The notes: a model not told the origin generated them from the sequence alone. A stretch of 64,000 nt of DNA from Noviherbaspirillum galbum (GCF_010974945.1 NZ_JAAIVB010000038.1:24901-88900), one strand, 5' to 3'; positions 8,562 through 20,611 are shown, counted from the stretch's first letter. Numbers and translations: made by a program.

Positions 8562-9443
8562 ATGGCCAGTTTCAATCGCCGTAAGGCGCCCCGCAAGGCG
8601 GGAATGTTTCCCAAGGTTGGCCGCATCAACAAGCGGATGCAGCAGGCGCAGCTTCCCCCGGGAGAGCAGGGTGTTGCCGCGGCAGCGCCGCGGCGGCGAG
8701 GCATCTACCTGCTGCCCAACGCTTTCACCACCGCCAATCTATTCTGCGGTTTCTTCGCCATCGTGATGGCGATGAACCTGAAATTTGATTACGCCTCGGT
8801 GGCCATTTTCGCCGCCATGGTCCTCGACAGCGTCGATGGACGGGTGGCGCGCCTGACCAATACCCAGAGCGAGTTCGGCGCGCAGTATGACAGCCTGTCC
8901 GACATGCTGTCCTTCGGCGCGGCGCCCGCGCTCATCGTCTACGAATGGTCGCTGCGCGGCATGGGCAAGCTGGGCTGGCTGGCTGCCTTCGTGTACTGTG
9001 CCGGCGCGGCCTTGCGGCTTGCCCGCTTCAATACGAACATCGGGGTGGTCGACAAGCGTTATTTCCAGGGCTTGCCGAGCCCGGCTTCCGCCGCCCTCGT
9101 TACCGGCTTCGTCTGGCTGATGGACGACCTGCGATTCACCGGCCCCGAGTTGAGCTGGTATGCCTGGACCATCACCTTGTATGCCGGCCTGACCATGGTC
9201 ACCAACGTGCCCTTCTACAGCTTCAAGGAAATCAACTTCAAGAAGTCGGTGCCCTTCATCGCGGTCTTCGTGATCGTGCTGATCTTCGTGCTGATTTCCA
9301 GCGATCCGCCAAAAGTGCTGTTCGGCATGTTCGTGCTCTATGGCTTGTCGGGTTACGTGATCTACTTCTGGCGGCTGGCGAAGGGCAGGCCGGTAAGCAT
9401 CGTGCAGACCACCGAAAACGACCCGCCCGAAGCCAAGGAATAG
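8562..9443 (+). CDS. pssA: CDP-diacylglycerol-serine O-phosphatidyltransferase (type II)
   Basis: A 293-aa membrane enzyme making phosphatidylserine, the precursor of phosphatidylethanolamine. After a basic 45-residue N-terminus come several transmembrane helices. The CDP-alcohol phosphotransferase signature DG-x2-AR-x8-G-x3-D-x3-D is complete (DGRVARLTNTQSEFGAQYDS, then LSD). The region GIYLLPNAFTTANLFCGF is typical of bacterial type II PssA. I chose ATG 8562 (MASFNRR) because upstream in-frame codons overlap the small ORF and look non-coding; the ribosome site is poor. Phosphatidylserine decarboxylase, often next to pssA in this order, is not in the window. Confidence 0.92.
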   Translation: MASFNRRKAPRKAGMFPKVGRINKRMQQAQLPPGEQGVAAAAPRRRGIYLLPNAFTTANLFCGFFAIVMAMNLKFDYASVAIFAAMVLDSVDGRVARLTNTQSEFGAQYDSLSDMLSFGAAPALIVYEWSLRGMGKLGWLAAFVYCAGAALRLARFNTNIGVVDKRYFQGLPSPASAALVTGFVWLMDDLRFTGPELSWYAWTITLYAGLTMVTNVPFYSFKEINFKKSVPFIAVFVIVLIFVLISSDPPKVLFGMFVLYGLSGYVIYFWRLAKGRPVSIVQTTENDPPEAKE

Positions 9444-9551
9444 GCAAAGAAGAAAACGGTTTGTCCTGTGTCATGCCGCTTGGGCAAGACAGGGCGAACA
9501 GATGGATTCCTTTCCGGATCAAACCGGTTTTGACATGCAAAGGAGTCCAGC

Positions 9552-10058
9552 GTGAGTCTCATTTCCTTCCTGAAAGACGCCGGCGAGAAGCTCCTGCACC
9601 CGGGGCAGGCGCGCCGCAATGCCGAAGAACAAGATATCCAACCCAGCGATTCCGAAGTCCGCAGCCGCGAACAGGAGATGGAAAGGGCGATCCTCGACTA
9701 CATCTCCATGCAGGGCATGAGCAACAACGGCATCACGGTGAAGTTCGACCACGAGGCCGCGTCGGTGACGATCAGCGGCCAGGTGCCCGACCAGCCCACG
9801 CGCGAAAAGATGGTGCTCTGCTGCGGCAACGTGCAGGGCGTGGCGAGCGTCAACGACCAGCTTACCGTTGCCCAGTCGGGCGAGCCGGAATCGCAGTGGT
9901 ATGAGGTCAAGGCGGGCGACAACCTGTCCAAGATTTCCCGCGAGGTGTATGGCGATGCGAACAAGTACAGCGCGATCTTCGAGGCCAACAAGCCGATGCT
10001 GACCAATCCCGACAAGATCTATCCGGGACAGAAATTGCGCATTCCCAAGCTGCATTGA
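9552..10058 (+). CDS. kbp: BON and LysM domain protein (Kbp/YgaU-like)
   Basis: A 168-aa soluble protein with a BON domain (about residues 45-105: ILDYISMQGMSNNGITVKFD ... VQGVASVNDQLTV) and a C-terminal LysM domain (about 115-166: WYEVKAGDNLSKISREVYGD ... YPGQKLRIPKL). No signal peptide is seen. The architecture equals E. coli Kbp (YgaU), a cytoplasmic potassium-binding protein; the extended N-terminus (KDAGEKLLHPGQARRNAEEQ) is also as in that family. AAAGGAG ribosome site precedes ATG 9552. A role in K+ sensing is transferred from the E. coli protein. Confidence 0.88.
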   Translation: MSLISFLKDAGEKLLHPGQARRNAEEQDIQPSDSEVRSREQEMERAILDYISMQGMSNNGITVKFDHEAASVTISGQVPDQPTREKMVLCCGNVQGVASVNDQLTVAQSGEPESQWYEVKAGDNLSKISREVYGDANKYSAIFEANKPMLTNPDKIYPGQKLRIPKLH

Positions 10059-10129
10059 GCACACCGCGCCGCGTCCCCCGCGGCGCACCGGGACCTGAGC
10101 ACGCGCGCCGGCCCTTGTCAATCGGTCGG

Positions 10130-10158
10130 TTGCGCTTTTTCACGTTTGCGCTTATAGT
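10130..10158 (+). promoter_or_regulatory. leuA promoter (sigma-70)
   Basis: TTGCGC (10130-10135), 17 bp, TATAGT (10153-10158). The expected transcription start (about 10164-10166) coincides with the ATG of the leader peptide at 10166, so the mRNA would have almost no 5' untranslated region. Confidence 0.72.
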
Positions 10159-10165
10159 CCTCCGC

Positions 10166-10264
10166 ATGTTCCGCGAAATCCACATTTCCGCATCCAATCG
10201 CAGCCCCGCCGCACTGGCCGGGCTGCTGCCGCTATTCCTGCTAGTGCGTCTGCTAGCACGCTAA
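10166..10264 (+). CDS. leuL: leu leader peptide (leucine-codon-rich)
   Basis: A 32-aa [23 protein letters not shown] followed by [12 protein letters not shown], placed between the leuA promoter and leuA. Eight of the last sixteen residues are Leu, and three use CTA, a rare codon in this GC-rich sequence (10232, 10241, 10253). This is the hallmark of a leucine-sensing leader peptide. There is no Shine-Dalgarno sequence, and the predicted transcription start falls on the ATG, suggesting leaderless translation. A partly palindromic GCTAG/CTAGC element overlaps the Leu codons. I see no intrinsic terminator with a T-tract between 10265 and leuA, so the downstream switch (Rho, RNA folding or coupling) is unresolved. 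Confidence 0.75.
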   Translation: MFREIHISASNRSPAALAGLLPLFLLVRLLAR

Positions 10265-10377
10265 CGCGCGCTAACTCCATTCCCCACAATTTGAGAATTC
10301 AGTCACTCATGCCCAGGCGGCAAGGGGTGGCGAAAAACCGTTCCGATCCGAATCCACACATCCACCAGGAGTCCAGC

Positions 10378-11916
10378 ATGGCCGACAAATTGATTATCTT
10401 CGACACCACCTTGCGAGATGGCGAGCAATCCCCGGGCGCATCGATGACCAAGGATGAAAAGATCCGCATCGCCAAGCAGCTGGAGCGCCTGCGTGTCGAC
10501 GTGATCGAAGCCGGCTTCGCGGCCGCATCGCCGGGTGACTTCGAATCCATCAAGGCGATCGCCGGCGTGATCAAGGACTCGACGGTGTGCTCGCTGTCGC
10601 GCGCCAACGACCGCGACATCGCGCGTGCCGCCGAGGCGCTGGAATCGGCCCAGCGCAAGCGCATCCATACCTTCATCGCCACCTCGCCGCTGCACATGGA
10701 AAAGAAGCTGCGGATGACACCCGACCAGGTGTTCGAGCAGGCGAAGCTGGCGGTGCGCTTCGCGCGCCAGTTCACCGACGACGTGGAATTCAGCCCGGAA
10801 GACGGCAGCCGCTCCGACATGGATTTCCTGTGCCGCGTGATCGAGGCCGTGATCAGCGAAGGCGCCCGCACCATCAATTTCGCCGATACCGTCGGCTACG
10901 GCGTGCCGGAAATGTACGGCAACATGATCAAGACCCTGCGCGAGCGTATTCCTAACTCGGACAAGGCGGTCTGGTCCGTGCATTGCCACAACGACCTCGG
11001 CATGGCGGTGGCCAACTCGCTGGCCGGCGTGATGATCGGCGGCGCGCGCCAGGTGGAGTGCACCATCAACGGCCTCGGCGAGCGGGCGGGCAATACGGCA
11101 CTCGAGGAAATCGTCATGGCCGTGCGCACCCGCAAGGATTACTTCGACCTCGAACTCGGCATCGACACGTCCCAGATCGTGCCGGCTTCCAAGCTGGTGT
11201 CCCAGATCACCGGCTTCGCGGTGCAGCCGAACAAGGCCGTGGTCGGCGCGAATGCCTTCGCGCATGCCTCGGGCATCCACCAGGATGGCGTGCTCAAGGC
11301 GCGCGACACCTATGAAATCATGCGCGCCGAAGACGTGGGCTGGACCGCCAACAAGATCGTGCTCGGCAAGCTTTCCGGCCGCAACGCCTTCAAGCAGCGG
11401 CTCGAGGAACTCGGCATCGAGCTCGAGTCGGAGGCGGAAGTCAATGCCGCGTTCGCGCGCTTCAAGGAACTCGCCGACCGCAAGGCGGAAATCTTCGATG
11501 AAGACATCATCGCCGTGGTGTCCGACGAGCAGCATTCCCACGAAAACGAGTTCTATCGCTTCGTGTCGCTGTCCCAGCAGTCCGAGACCGGCGAACGGCC
11601 GCGCGCCAAGGTGGTGTTTTCCATCGATGGCAAGGAACACGCTTGCCAGGGCGAGGGCAACGGTCCCGTGGATGCCACGGTCAACGCCATCGAATCGCAG
11701 ACCCAAAGCGGCTCGGAACTGATTCTCTTCTCCGTGAATGCGATCACCAATGGCACGCAATCGCAGGGCGAAGTGACGATGCGCCTGTCCAAGGCCGGCC
11801 GCATCGTAAATGGCGTCGGGGCCGACCCCGACATCGTGGTGGCATCCGCGAAGGCCTACCTGTCCGCGCTCAACAAGCTGCATTCCAAGCTCGAACGGCT
11901 CAACCCGCAGCTTTGA
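10378..11916 (+). CDS. leuA: 2-isopropylmalate synthase
   Basis: A 512-aa enzyme condensing acetyl-CoA with 2-ketoisovalerate, the committed step of leucine synthesis. The DRE-TIM metallolyase barrel starts with [19 protein letters not shown], contains the metal-binding [13 protein letters not shown] and [10 protein letters not shown], and is followed by the C-terminal LeuA dimer domain for leucine feedback (about residues 390-505). ATG 10378 has an AGGAG ribosome site; the in-frame upstream ATGs lie in the leader region and lack one. It stands alone behind the leucine leader peptide and ends at a strong terminator shared with hsp20. Confidence 0.96.
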   Translation: MADKLIIFDTTLRDGEQSPGASMTKDEKIRIAKQLERLRVDVIEAGFAAASPGDFESIKAIAGVIKDSTVCSLSRANDRDIARAAEALESAQRKRIHTFIATSPLHMEKKLRMTPDQVFEQAKLAVRFARQFTDDVEFSPEDGSRSDMDFLCRVIEAVISEGARTINFADTVGYGVPEMYGNMIKTLRERIPNSDKAVWSVHCHNDLGMAVANSLAGVMIGGARQVECTINGLGERAGNTALEEIVMAVRTRKDYFDLELGIDTSQIVPASKLVSQITGFAVQPNKAVVGANAFAHASGIHQDGVLKARDTYEIMRAEDVGWTANKIVLGKLSGRNAFKQRLEELGIELESEAEVNAAFARFKELADRKAEIFDEDIIAVVSDEQHSHENEFYRFVSLSQQSETGERPRAKVVFSIDGKEHACQGEGNGPVDATVNAIESQTQSGSELILFSVNAITNGTQSQGEVTMRLSKAGRIVNGVGADPDIVVASAKAYLSALNKLHSKLERLNPQL

Positions 11917-11962
11917 TCAGCCTTGCAGCCCCAAGGATGCGCATGCGTCCGGCGGGGCAAAT

Positions 11963-12001
11963 AAAAACGGGATCCCGGCACGGCCGTGGATCCCGTTTTT
12001 T
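11963..12001. terminator. Bidirectional intrinsic terminator between leuA and hsp20
   Basis: AAAAACGGGATCC (11963-11975), 12-base loop, GGATCCCGTTTTT (11988-12000). With A-tract on one side and T-tract on the other it can stop both leuA (+) and the convergent hsp20 (-). Confidence 0.9.
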
Positions 12002-12049
12002 CAATCCGCTTCCTGGCGCCGGATACCGGTGCCAGCTATCACTGAATCA

Positions 12050-12520
12050 TTACTGAATCGCGATCTGCTTCGCCTGGACCGGCGCCTTCTTGGGCAGCGT
12101 CAGCGTCAGCACGCCATTCTCCAGCCTGGCTTCGGCGGCAGATTCATCCACCTCGGCGGGAAGCGCGAAGCTGCGGGCGAACTTGCGCGATGCACGCTCG
12201 GCATAGACGAGGTTCTCGCCTTCCTTCTTTTCCTCGGTGCGCTTCACCTCTGCTTCGATGGTCAGGCGCCGATCCTGTACGTTGATGGCGACGTCTTCCT
12301 TCTTCACGCCAGGCAGTTCGGCTTGCAGTTCAAAGGCCTTGTCGGTTTCCACGACATTGATGCGCGGCGAAACGGTCTGCGCACTGGCGGGACGCGACGC
12401 CGGCGAGAAGAGATCATTCAGCACGTTCTCCATCAGTCGCTCGAAACGCGCATCGAAGGCAGGAGCGGGACGACGGAAGGCAAACAGTTGCGGATAAGGA
12501 CGGCGCACGACGAGATTCAT
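12050..12520 (-). CDS. Small heat-shock protein, Hsp20/alpha-crystallin family
   Basis: A 156-aa holdase chaperone. N-terminal arm RRPYPQLFAFRRPAPAFDAR, alpha-crystallin domain about residues 50-145 (PRINVVETDKAFELQAELPG, VKKEDVAINVQDRRLTIEAE and the A-x-x-x-n-G-V-L-T-L-T-L-P motif, here ARLENGVLTLTLPKK), and a C-terminal I-x-I motif (QIAIQ) used for oligomer assembly. ATG 12520 has an AGGAG site seven bases upstream. A promoter with a heat-shock-like CTTGAAA -35 lies upstream. Confidence 0.93.
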   Translation of the reverse strand: MNLVVRRPYPQLFAFRRPAPAFDARFERLMENVLNDLFSPASRPASAQTVSPRINVVETDKAFELQAELPGVKKEDVAINVQDRRLTIEAEVKRTEEKKEGENLVYAERASRKFARSFALPAEVDESAAEARLENGVLTLTLPKKAPVQAKQIAIQ

Positions 12521-12571
12521 TCGAGACTCCTGTGTTCGTTTCGGGGAGGGCCTCATGCCCTGCTTGAGTCG

Positions 12572-12600
12572 TATATAAAGCCCCCGCCAATGATTTCAAG
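12572..12600 (-). promoter_or_regulatory. hsp20 promoter, sigma-70 with heat-shock-like -35
   Basis: On the minus strand: CTTGAAA (12600-12594), 16 bp, TATATA (12577-12572). The -35 equals the sigma-32 consensus CTTGAAA, while the -10 looks like sigma-70 rather than CCCCATNT. Either or both factors may use it. Confidence 0.55.
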
Positions 12601-12615
12601 AGTCCATGCAATTCA

Positions 12616-13131
12616 TCAGCGCCGCGGCATTCCCATCGGAACCCGCAGGTCAGGATCGAAGCGCGGGTCGGGGCCGTTCATCAGTTTGCGCACCACGCCG
12701 GATTTGTCGAAGTGGATGTGCATGAGCGAATTCCAGACGTTGCTCTCCTTGTAGGGGTAGGTCCAGACTTCGAGATCGCTCAGGTTGAGATAGGAAGTTT
12801 CGCTGGGCGCGCCGACGGTACGCAGCACGTCATCCTTGGTGGCGGTGCCGACCTGCAGCGTGCCGAACTTCTGGCTGGTCAGCACCTGTTCGAAGGAGAC
12901 CACCTTGCCGTCCGGTCCGATGCGCGCCATCCAGGTCTTCTGGCCCCAGGGGCCGGTGGCGTACTCGAGCAGGCGCTGGTTGCCGTCCTGGTAACGATGG
13001 GTGGGTTCGCCGCGCTTGGCGATCACGCTGGATTCGGATTCGCCGACGGCGACGTCCGGAGGGAACATCGTCGCGCAAGCAGTCAAAGTTGCGCACAGGA
13101 AAGCAATTGTGGCGGGGATCCAGCGTTTCAT
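12616..13131 (-). CDS. Outer-membrane lipoprotein with BamE/SmpA-like domain
   Basis: A 171-aa lipoprotein. The signal peptide MKRWIPATIAFLCATLTAC ends in the lipobox LTAC with the lipidated Cys at residue 19. Two BamE-like repeats follow, marked by VAVGESESSVIAKRGEPTH and LQVGTATKDDVLRTVGAPSE, the pattern of SmpA/BamE domains. It is a paralogue-type protein rather than canonical BamE (which is about 110-120 aa with one domain). Outer-membrane location is inferred from residue +2 (Ala, not Asp). It is divergent from rpsO. Confidence 0.82.
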   Translation of the reverse strand: MKRWIPATIAFLCATLTACATMFPPDVAVGESESSVIAKRGEPTHRYQDGNQRLLEYATGPWGQKTWMARIGPDGKVVSFEQVLTSQKFGTLQVGTATKDDVLRTVGAPSETSYLNLSDLEVWTYPYKESNVWNSLMHIHFDKSGVVRKLMNGPDPRFDPDLRVPMGMPRR

Positions 13132-13172
13132 CTCGTCTTCTCCATGGCGCTCGCAATAATGCAGCCAAGTGT

Positions 13173-13201
13173 TTGAATCATCAGGCTAATTCCGTTATAC
13201 T
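13173..13201 (+). promoter_or_regulatory. rpsO promoter (sigma-70)
   Basis: TTGAAT (13173-13178), 17 bp, TATACT (13196-13201), placing the start about 110 nt before rpsO. This leaves room for the S15 translational operator known from enteric rpsO mRNA, though I cannot confirm a pseudoknot here. Confidence 0.7.
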
Positions 13202-13315
13202 GCCCGACTTGGTCAATTTGGCCAAGTTCCATTGTGATTAATTCACGATGTTTGGGGTTGCCGGTCCGGGGAAACGGCAAAGCGACTCCTTCCATCGCAT
13301 GTGAAAGGTAAATTC

Positions 13316-13585
13316 ATGTCAGTCGAAAACATCAACAAGGCCGCCATCATCGCGGACAACGCCCGCGGCACCAACGATACCGGGTCTCCCGAAGTCCAGG
13401 TCGCTCTCCTGACCGCCCGCATCAACGAACTCAACAACCACTTCAAGGCACACGCCAAGGACCACCACTCCCGCCGCGGCCTGATCATGATGGTTAACCG
13501 CCGCAAGCGCCTGCTGTCCTACCTGAAGGACAAGGACGCCAACCGCTATCGTGCACTGATCGAAAAGCTCGGTCTGCGCAAGTAA
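13316..13585 (+). CDS. rpsO: 30S ribosomal protein S15
   Basis: An 89-aa ribosomal protein, the exact length of the family, binding 16S rRNA in the central domain. Conserved [16 protein letters not shown] and [20 protein letters not shown] are visible. I start at ATG 13316 (MSVENINK) with GAAAGG just upstream; ATG 13301 would add five residues and lacks a site. It is followed by a terminator and then pnp, the usual rpsO-pnp arrangement. Confidence 0.97.
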   Translation: MSVENINKAAIIADNARGTNDTGSPEVQVALLTARINELNNHFKAHAKDHHSRRGLIMMVNRRKRLLSYLKDKDANRYRALIEKLGLRK

Positions 13586-13627
13586 GCCAGAAGTCAGCGC
13601 GTTGCGCCATCCGGTTCATTCCTGAAG

Positions 13628-13661
13628 AAATGCCTGCGTCAGTATCTGACGCGGGCATTTT
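13628..13661 (+). terminator. rpsO-pnp intergenic intrinsic terminator
   Basis: AAATGCCTGCGTCA (13628-13641), loop GTATC, TGACGCGGGCATTT (13647-13660), one T-G wobble, then T. In E. coli the equivalent site separates rpsO from pnp with partial read-through; the T-tract here is short, so leakiness is likely. Confidence 0.75.
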
Positions 13662-13786
13662 GTCATTCTGCGGTTTGTCAGCAGTGCATGCAGCAAGCAA
13701 GATCCGGCCCCGCGAGGTTGCCGGCACCGTGGTGAGGTGAACGACAGCGCCTGAAAATCTGTCGGCAAAAATAGAAAGGAAACACC

Positions 13787-15928
<2,142 letters not shown>

Positions 15929-15976
15929 TTGCAGTAACACCATGCGTCCGGCCATCCGGCCGGAGCAGCGTGAATG

Positions 15977-16007
15977 AAAAAGCCCGGTCGTTGACCGGGC
16001 TTTTTTT
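15977..16007. terminator. Intrinsic terminator after pnp
   Basis: AAAAAGCCCGGTC (15977-15989), loop GTT, GACCGGGCTTTTT (15993-16005) plus two more T. The A-rich left arm lets it serve the convergent GGDEF gene as well. Confidence 0.92.
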
Positions 16008-16051
16008 CTGTTGTGCGCTTGTCCGGCGCAACGCTCCGGCAAGCGCGCCGT

Positions 16052-17974
16052 TCAGCCTGCGTCTTGCGTCGCCGTGGCTGCCTTCCTGGTGGCGCCGGTC
16101 TTGCCATGGATGCGGTAACCGTTTCGTCCCGTCTGCTTCGCCTGGTACATCGCCGCGTCGGCATTGCCGATCAGCGATGCTGCCGTCACGCCATGGTCGG
16201 GATACAGGCTGATGCCGATGCTCACGCCGACCTGGCATTCATGCGTGCCAAACAGGATGGGACGGGCCGCCGCGTCCAGCAGCTTCTCGGCGACGTCGGC
16301 GGCATGCCTGCCATCTTCCAGGTCTTCGATCAAAACGTAGAACTCGTCGCCGCCCATGCGCGCGATCTTGTCCGAATGGCGCAGGCAGGCCTTGAGCCGC
16401 CTGGCGACTTCGCGCAGCACGGCATCGCCGGCATCATGGCCGTGCGTGTCGTTGATTTCCTTGAACTTGTCGAGATCGAGGAACAGCACCGCGAACTTCT
16501 TGTGATGCCGCTTAGCGCTGCGCAGCGCGAGTTCGAAGTATTCCTTGAAGAGAAAGCGGTTCGGCAGGCCGGTCAGGCCATCGTAGTGCGCGAGGAAGCG
16601 GATGCGCTCTTCGGTCACCCGTCCTTCGATCGCAATGCTGGCCAGCCGGAGGGCGATGGCGATTGCTTCGCGTTCCTTGCCTAGCAGCGTGCCTGGTACC
16701 TTGAAATGCAGGTTGAGCTCGCCATGCTGCTTTCCATCGTGTCCGAGGATGGGCCAGGTGCTGTCCGGTTGGCGGCGGATCGGCGTGACGCGTGCCGATG
16801 GCGCGCCCTTGAACCTGATCGGCCATCTTGCGAGGCCGGCATCGGGAAAGGCCTGCGGAAGGCCGGGCTCTTCCTCGGCATGGAGATCGACGATGCGGCA
16901 ATCGACGCGGCCGGAACGTTCTTCGACGAACCGGGAAAGCTGCAAGAGGATGTCATGCAGCGGCGCGCCGGTGGCTATGAGGTTCAGGATGTGGTTCTGT
17001 CCGCGTTGCAGGCTCTCCTGCTCCAGTTGCTGGACGGCGCACGAAAGATTCGTCGCAAGTTCCTGCAGCACGCTTTTGCGGTCGTCGTCATCGCCGAAAT
17101 AGTCTTCCTGGCCGGCGCACAGGTTCAGGGTCCCAGTCGGATGCTCTCCGGCGAAGATGGGAAGGCTGGCAAGCGACATGGTGGCAGAATGATGGCCGAT
17201 GCAATCGCCCGATGTCTGCACGCATTTCCTGCGCATGGCGGCGGCTGCCATGCGCCGGGCGACGCAAAGAAGGGAAGGGGAGAGGATGCTCGCGTCCTCG
17301 TCGCGCGGGCCCCGCTGGTGCTCGGCCGCAAGCGTGAACACATCATCACCGCCTTGCATGAGGTCGATCCATGCGGCCTGGAAACCGCCATGCTCCACCG
17401 CGATGCGGCAGATCTCGGAAAACAGCGCGCTGCGGTCCTTGATGCGGACGATGGCCTGGTTCGACATCCGCAAGACTTCTTGCAGACGATGCTCCCAGAG
17501 CCGGCTTTCTTCCTTGCCGCGCTTTTCGTGAATGTTCGAAAAATTGCCGGCCATGCGGCGCGCCCGTCCCGAGGCGTCGCGTTCCACCACGCGTGCGCGC
17601 AGCGCGATCCATTGCCAGCGGCCGTCCGCGGTTCGCAGCCGGACTTCGGTGCGATGAAAAATGTTGGAGCGATCGTCGCGCTCCTTGAGTGCCGCGTGCA
17701 GGTCTGCAAGATAGCGGACGCGGTCACCCTGGTGAATGCAGTCCAGGAGGGCCACGGTGGTGTCGCATGCCCGGCTCTGCGTCCCGACCTGCCGGAGTCT
17801 GAGCACATTGCACAATCCGCCGATGAGCATGAGTTCGTCTTCGTCGATTCTCCATTCGAACGCGAGCTGGCCTGCGTTTTTCAGCGCGGAGATGATGCGC
17901 GCGCTCAGGAGATGCGGGGATATTTCCATTATCTTGTCATCGGCATTCGTGGTGGTAAGGCAGGCTTGGGACAT
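16052..17974 (-). CDS. Diguanylate cyclase with PAS and GAF-like sensor domains
   Basis: A 640-aa cytoplasmic protein with no transmembrane segment. A PAS-type region (about residues 30-150, with TADGRWQWIALRARVVERD and a PAC-like end) is followed by a GAF-like domain (about 165-320), a second GAF-like region (about 325-455) and a C-terminal GGDEF domain (about 465-620). The active site GGDEF is intact near residue 541, and the product-inhibition I-site RxxD (RHSD) lies five residues before it, so it should make c-di-GMP under feedback control. No EAL domain. GAGGAA ribosome site supports ATG 17974. The input signal is unknown. Confidence 0.88.
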   Translation of the reverse strand: MSQACLTTTNADDKIMEISPHLLSARIISALKNAGQLAFEWRIDEDELMLIGGLCNVLRLRQVGTQSRACDTTVALLDCIHQGDRVRYLADLHAALKERDDRSNIFHRTEVRLRTADGRWQWIALRARVVERDASGRARRMAGNFSNIHEKRGKEESRLWEHRLQEVLRMSNQAIVRIKDRSALFSEICRIAVEHGGFQAAWIDLMQGGDDVFTLAAEHQRGPRDEDASILSPSLLCVARRMAAAAMRRKCVQTSGDCIGHHSATMSLASLPIFAGEHPTGTLNLCAGQEDYFGDDDDRKSVLQELATNLSCAVQQLEQESLQRGQNHILNLIATGAPLHDILLQLSRFVEERSGRVDCRIVDLHAEEEPGLPQAFPDAGLARWPIRFKGAPSARVTPIRRQPDSTWPILGHDGKQHGELNLHFKVPGTLLGKEREAIAIALRLASIAIEGRVTEERIRFLAHYDGLTGLPNRFLFKEYFELALRSAKRHHKKFAVLFLDLDKFKEINDTHGHDAGDAVLREVARRLKACLRHSDKIARMGGDEFYVLIEDLEDGRHAADVAEKLLDAAARPILFGTHECQVGVSIGISLYPDHGVTAASLIGNADAAMYQAKQTGRNGYRIHGKTGATRKAATATQDAG

Positions 17975-18244
17975 GGTTATTTCCTCGAGATAACTTGCTC
18001 GTTGGAAATTGAATTTCTTTATTTAGTTCCCGGCAATTTTGTAAGTGGAAATGACAAGCTTGATATGCATCAGAAACAATGATGCGTCGGGGGCGCTGCT
18101 GCTTGAGTGGCGAAAACTGGGCCGGGGTTTCGCGTGCCGCCTTAAAGCTTCGCTAACGCACGACGCGGGGAGGACTCGCCGAACGCGGTGTCGGCGCCTC
18201 GCGTACAATGGTTTCCCTTTCAACATTACAGCCACGAGGCGACC

Positions 18245-19228
18245 ATGCGCGCGATCGAAATCACCCGTCCCGGGCCACCCGACGTCCTGCAGTTGTGCGA
18301 ACGGCCTATGCCCGTGCCCAAGCCCGGGGAATTGCTGATCAAGGTCCATGCCGCGGGCATCAACAGGCCTGACGTCATCCAGCGGCTCGGGCATTACCCC
18401 GTGCCTCCCGGAGCATCGGACCTGCCTGGCCTCGAGGTCGCGGGCGAAGTGGTCGACGGCGATTTTGCCGCGTCGGGCTTTGCCAAGGGCGACATGGTTT
18501 GCGCGCTGGTGCAAGGCGGCGGATATGCCGAGTACTGCACTGCGCCGGCCCAGCAGTGCCTGCCCGTCCCCAAGGGACTGAGCGCGGTCGAGGCGGCTTC
18601 CCTGCCCGAGACCTTCTTTACCGTCTGGAGCAACGTGTTCGATCGCGCCCGGTTGTCAAGGGGGGAAACGCTGCTGGTCCAGGGCGGCAGTTCCGGCATC
18701 GGCGTCACCGCCATCCAGCTTGCCACGGCGCTCGGCCATCGCGTGTTCGCCACCGCGGGCACGGACGACAAATGCCGGGCCTGCGCGGACCTCGGCGCGG
18801 CCAGGGCGATCAACTACCGGACTGAGGACTTCGTTGAAGTCATCAAGGCCGAAACGGGCGGCAAGGGCGTCGATGTCATCCTCGACATGGTGGCGGGCCA
18901 TTACGTCTCCCGCGAGCTTTCCTGCCTCGCCGACGATGGCCGCCTTGCCATCATCGCCGTGCTTGGCGGGGCGAAGGCCAACGAGGTCGACGTCGGCCAG
19001 GTGCTGCGCCGCCGTTTGACCATCACCGGTTCCACGCTGCGTCCGCGCTCGATCGAATTCAAGGCCGCCATCGCGTCCAAGCTGCGGGAGCACGTGTGGC
19101 CGCTGCTCGAAAGCGGAAAGATAAGACCCGTCATCTACCGCACGTTCGCGCTTGAAGATGCGGTACAGGCCCATACGTTGATGGAGTCGAGCGAGCATGT
19201 CGGCAAGATCGTCCTGACGCTTGCCTGA
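18245..19228 (+). CDS. NAD(P)H-quinone oxidoreductase, zinc-independent MDR family (PIG3-like)
   Basis: A 327-aa medium-chain reductase. The N-terminal GroES-like domain (MRAIEITRPGPPDVLQLCER) is followed by a Rossmann fold with LLVQGGSSGIGVTAIQLA and FATAGTDDKC. The NINRPDVIQRLGHYP type segment marks the quinone oxidoreductase PIG3 subgroup, and the zinc-binding Cys residues of alcohol dehydrogenases are absent. Likely NADPH-dependent reduction of quinones or enals. I chose ATG 18245 since upstream codons lie in the promoter region. It precedes tpiA, an order I recall for related genomes. Confidence 0.87.
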   Translation: MRAIEITRPGPPDVLQLCERPMPVPKPGELLIKVHAAGINRPDVIQRLGHYPVPPGASDLPGLEVAGEVVDGDFAASGFAKGDMVCALVQGGGYAEYCTAPAQQCLPVPKGLSAVEAASLPETFFTVWSNVFDRARLSRGETLLVQGGSSGIGVTAIQLATALGHRVFATAGTDDKCRACADLGAARAINYRTEDFVEVIKAETGGKGVDVILDMVAGHYVSRELSCLADDGRLAIIAVLGGAKANEVDVGQVLRRRLTITGSTLRPRSIEFKAAIASKLREHVWPLLESGKIRPVIYRTFALEDAVQAHTLMESSEHVGKIVLTLA

Positions 19229-19318
19229 AACGCATCGGGCCGCCGCCAAACGTTCGGAATTTGTCATAGCCGGCTGGAACCTTTGCGGTGGCCCAAAGTC
19301 GAAATGTGCTGCGCAGGT

Positions 19319-19348
19319 TTGACCTCCTTCGCTGCGGCGCGATAGAAT
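19319..19348 (+). promoter_or_regulatory. tpiA promoter (sigma-70)
   Basis: TTGACC (19319-19324), 18 bp, TAGAAT (19343-19348), 27 bp before the tpiA start. Good match in both boxes; the resulting leader would be only about 20 nt. Confidence 0.7.
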
Positions 19349-19375
19349 CAAGGGTTATTGAATTTCTGAAACCCT

Positions 19376-20125
<750 letters not shown>

Positions 20126-20170
20126 AATGCAATGCAGGCCACTGAATTCAACTAATCGGAATTACATTCA

Positions 20171-20566
20171 ATGAACGCTTTGTTCACCGTCGTCGTCATC
20201 GTTCAGGTTATCTCGGCCCTGGCCATCATCGGACTCGTGCTGCTGCAGCATGGCAAGGGCGCTGACATGGGAGCCGCTTTCGGTTCCGGTGCATCGGGAA
20301 GCCTTTTCGGTGCAACTGGATCCTCGAATTTTTTGTCAAAGTCGACAGCCGTTGCGGCTGCCGTCTTTTTCGCCGCAACGCTGGCGCTCGCCTTCATCGG
20401 CAACAAGCGCGGAAGCACCGTCGGCGGTGGTGTCATGGACAGCATCCCCACGGTTCCGGCCGCCCCGGCAGCTCCCGCCGGCAAGGCGCCTGAAGCAGCT
20501 CCTGCAGCACCTGCGACAGATGCGCCTGCCCAGGGAGCTGGACAAGCCAAAGAGATTCCGAAGTAA
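20171..20566 (+). CDS. secG: Preprotein translocase subunit SecG
   Basis: A 131-aa inner-membrane subunit of SecYEG. Two transmembrane helices (about residues 4-24 and 55-75) flank the conserved loop VLLQHGKGADMGAAFGSGAS and SLFGATGSSNFL. The C-terminus is a 45-residue Ala/Pro-rich tail ending in KEIPK, longer than in E. coli (110 aa) and common in Burkholderiales. It lies between tpiA and tRNA-Leu. Confidence 0.95.
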   Translation: MNALFTVVVIVQVISALAIIGLVLLQHGKGADMGAAFGSGASGSLFGATGSSNFLSKSTAVAAAVFFAATLALAFIGNKRGSTVGGGVMDSIPTVPAAPAAPAGKAPEAAPAAPATDAPAQGAGQAKEIPK

Positions 20567-20611
20567 GGCTGCAAGTTTTACGAATTCTGCTTGTTTTGGG
20601 GCAATTGTGCG

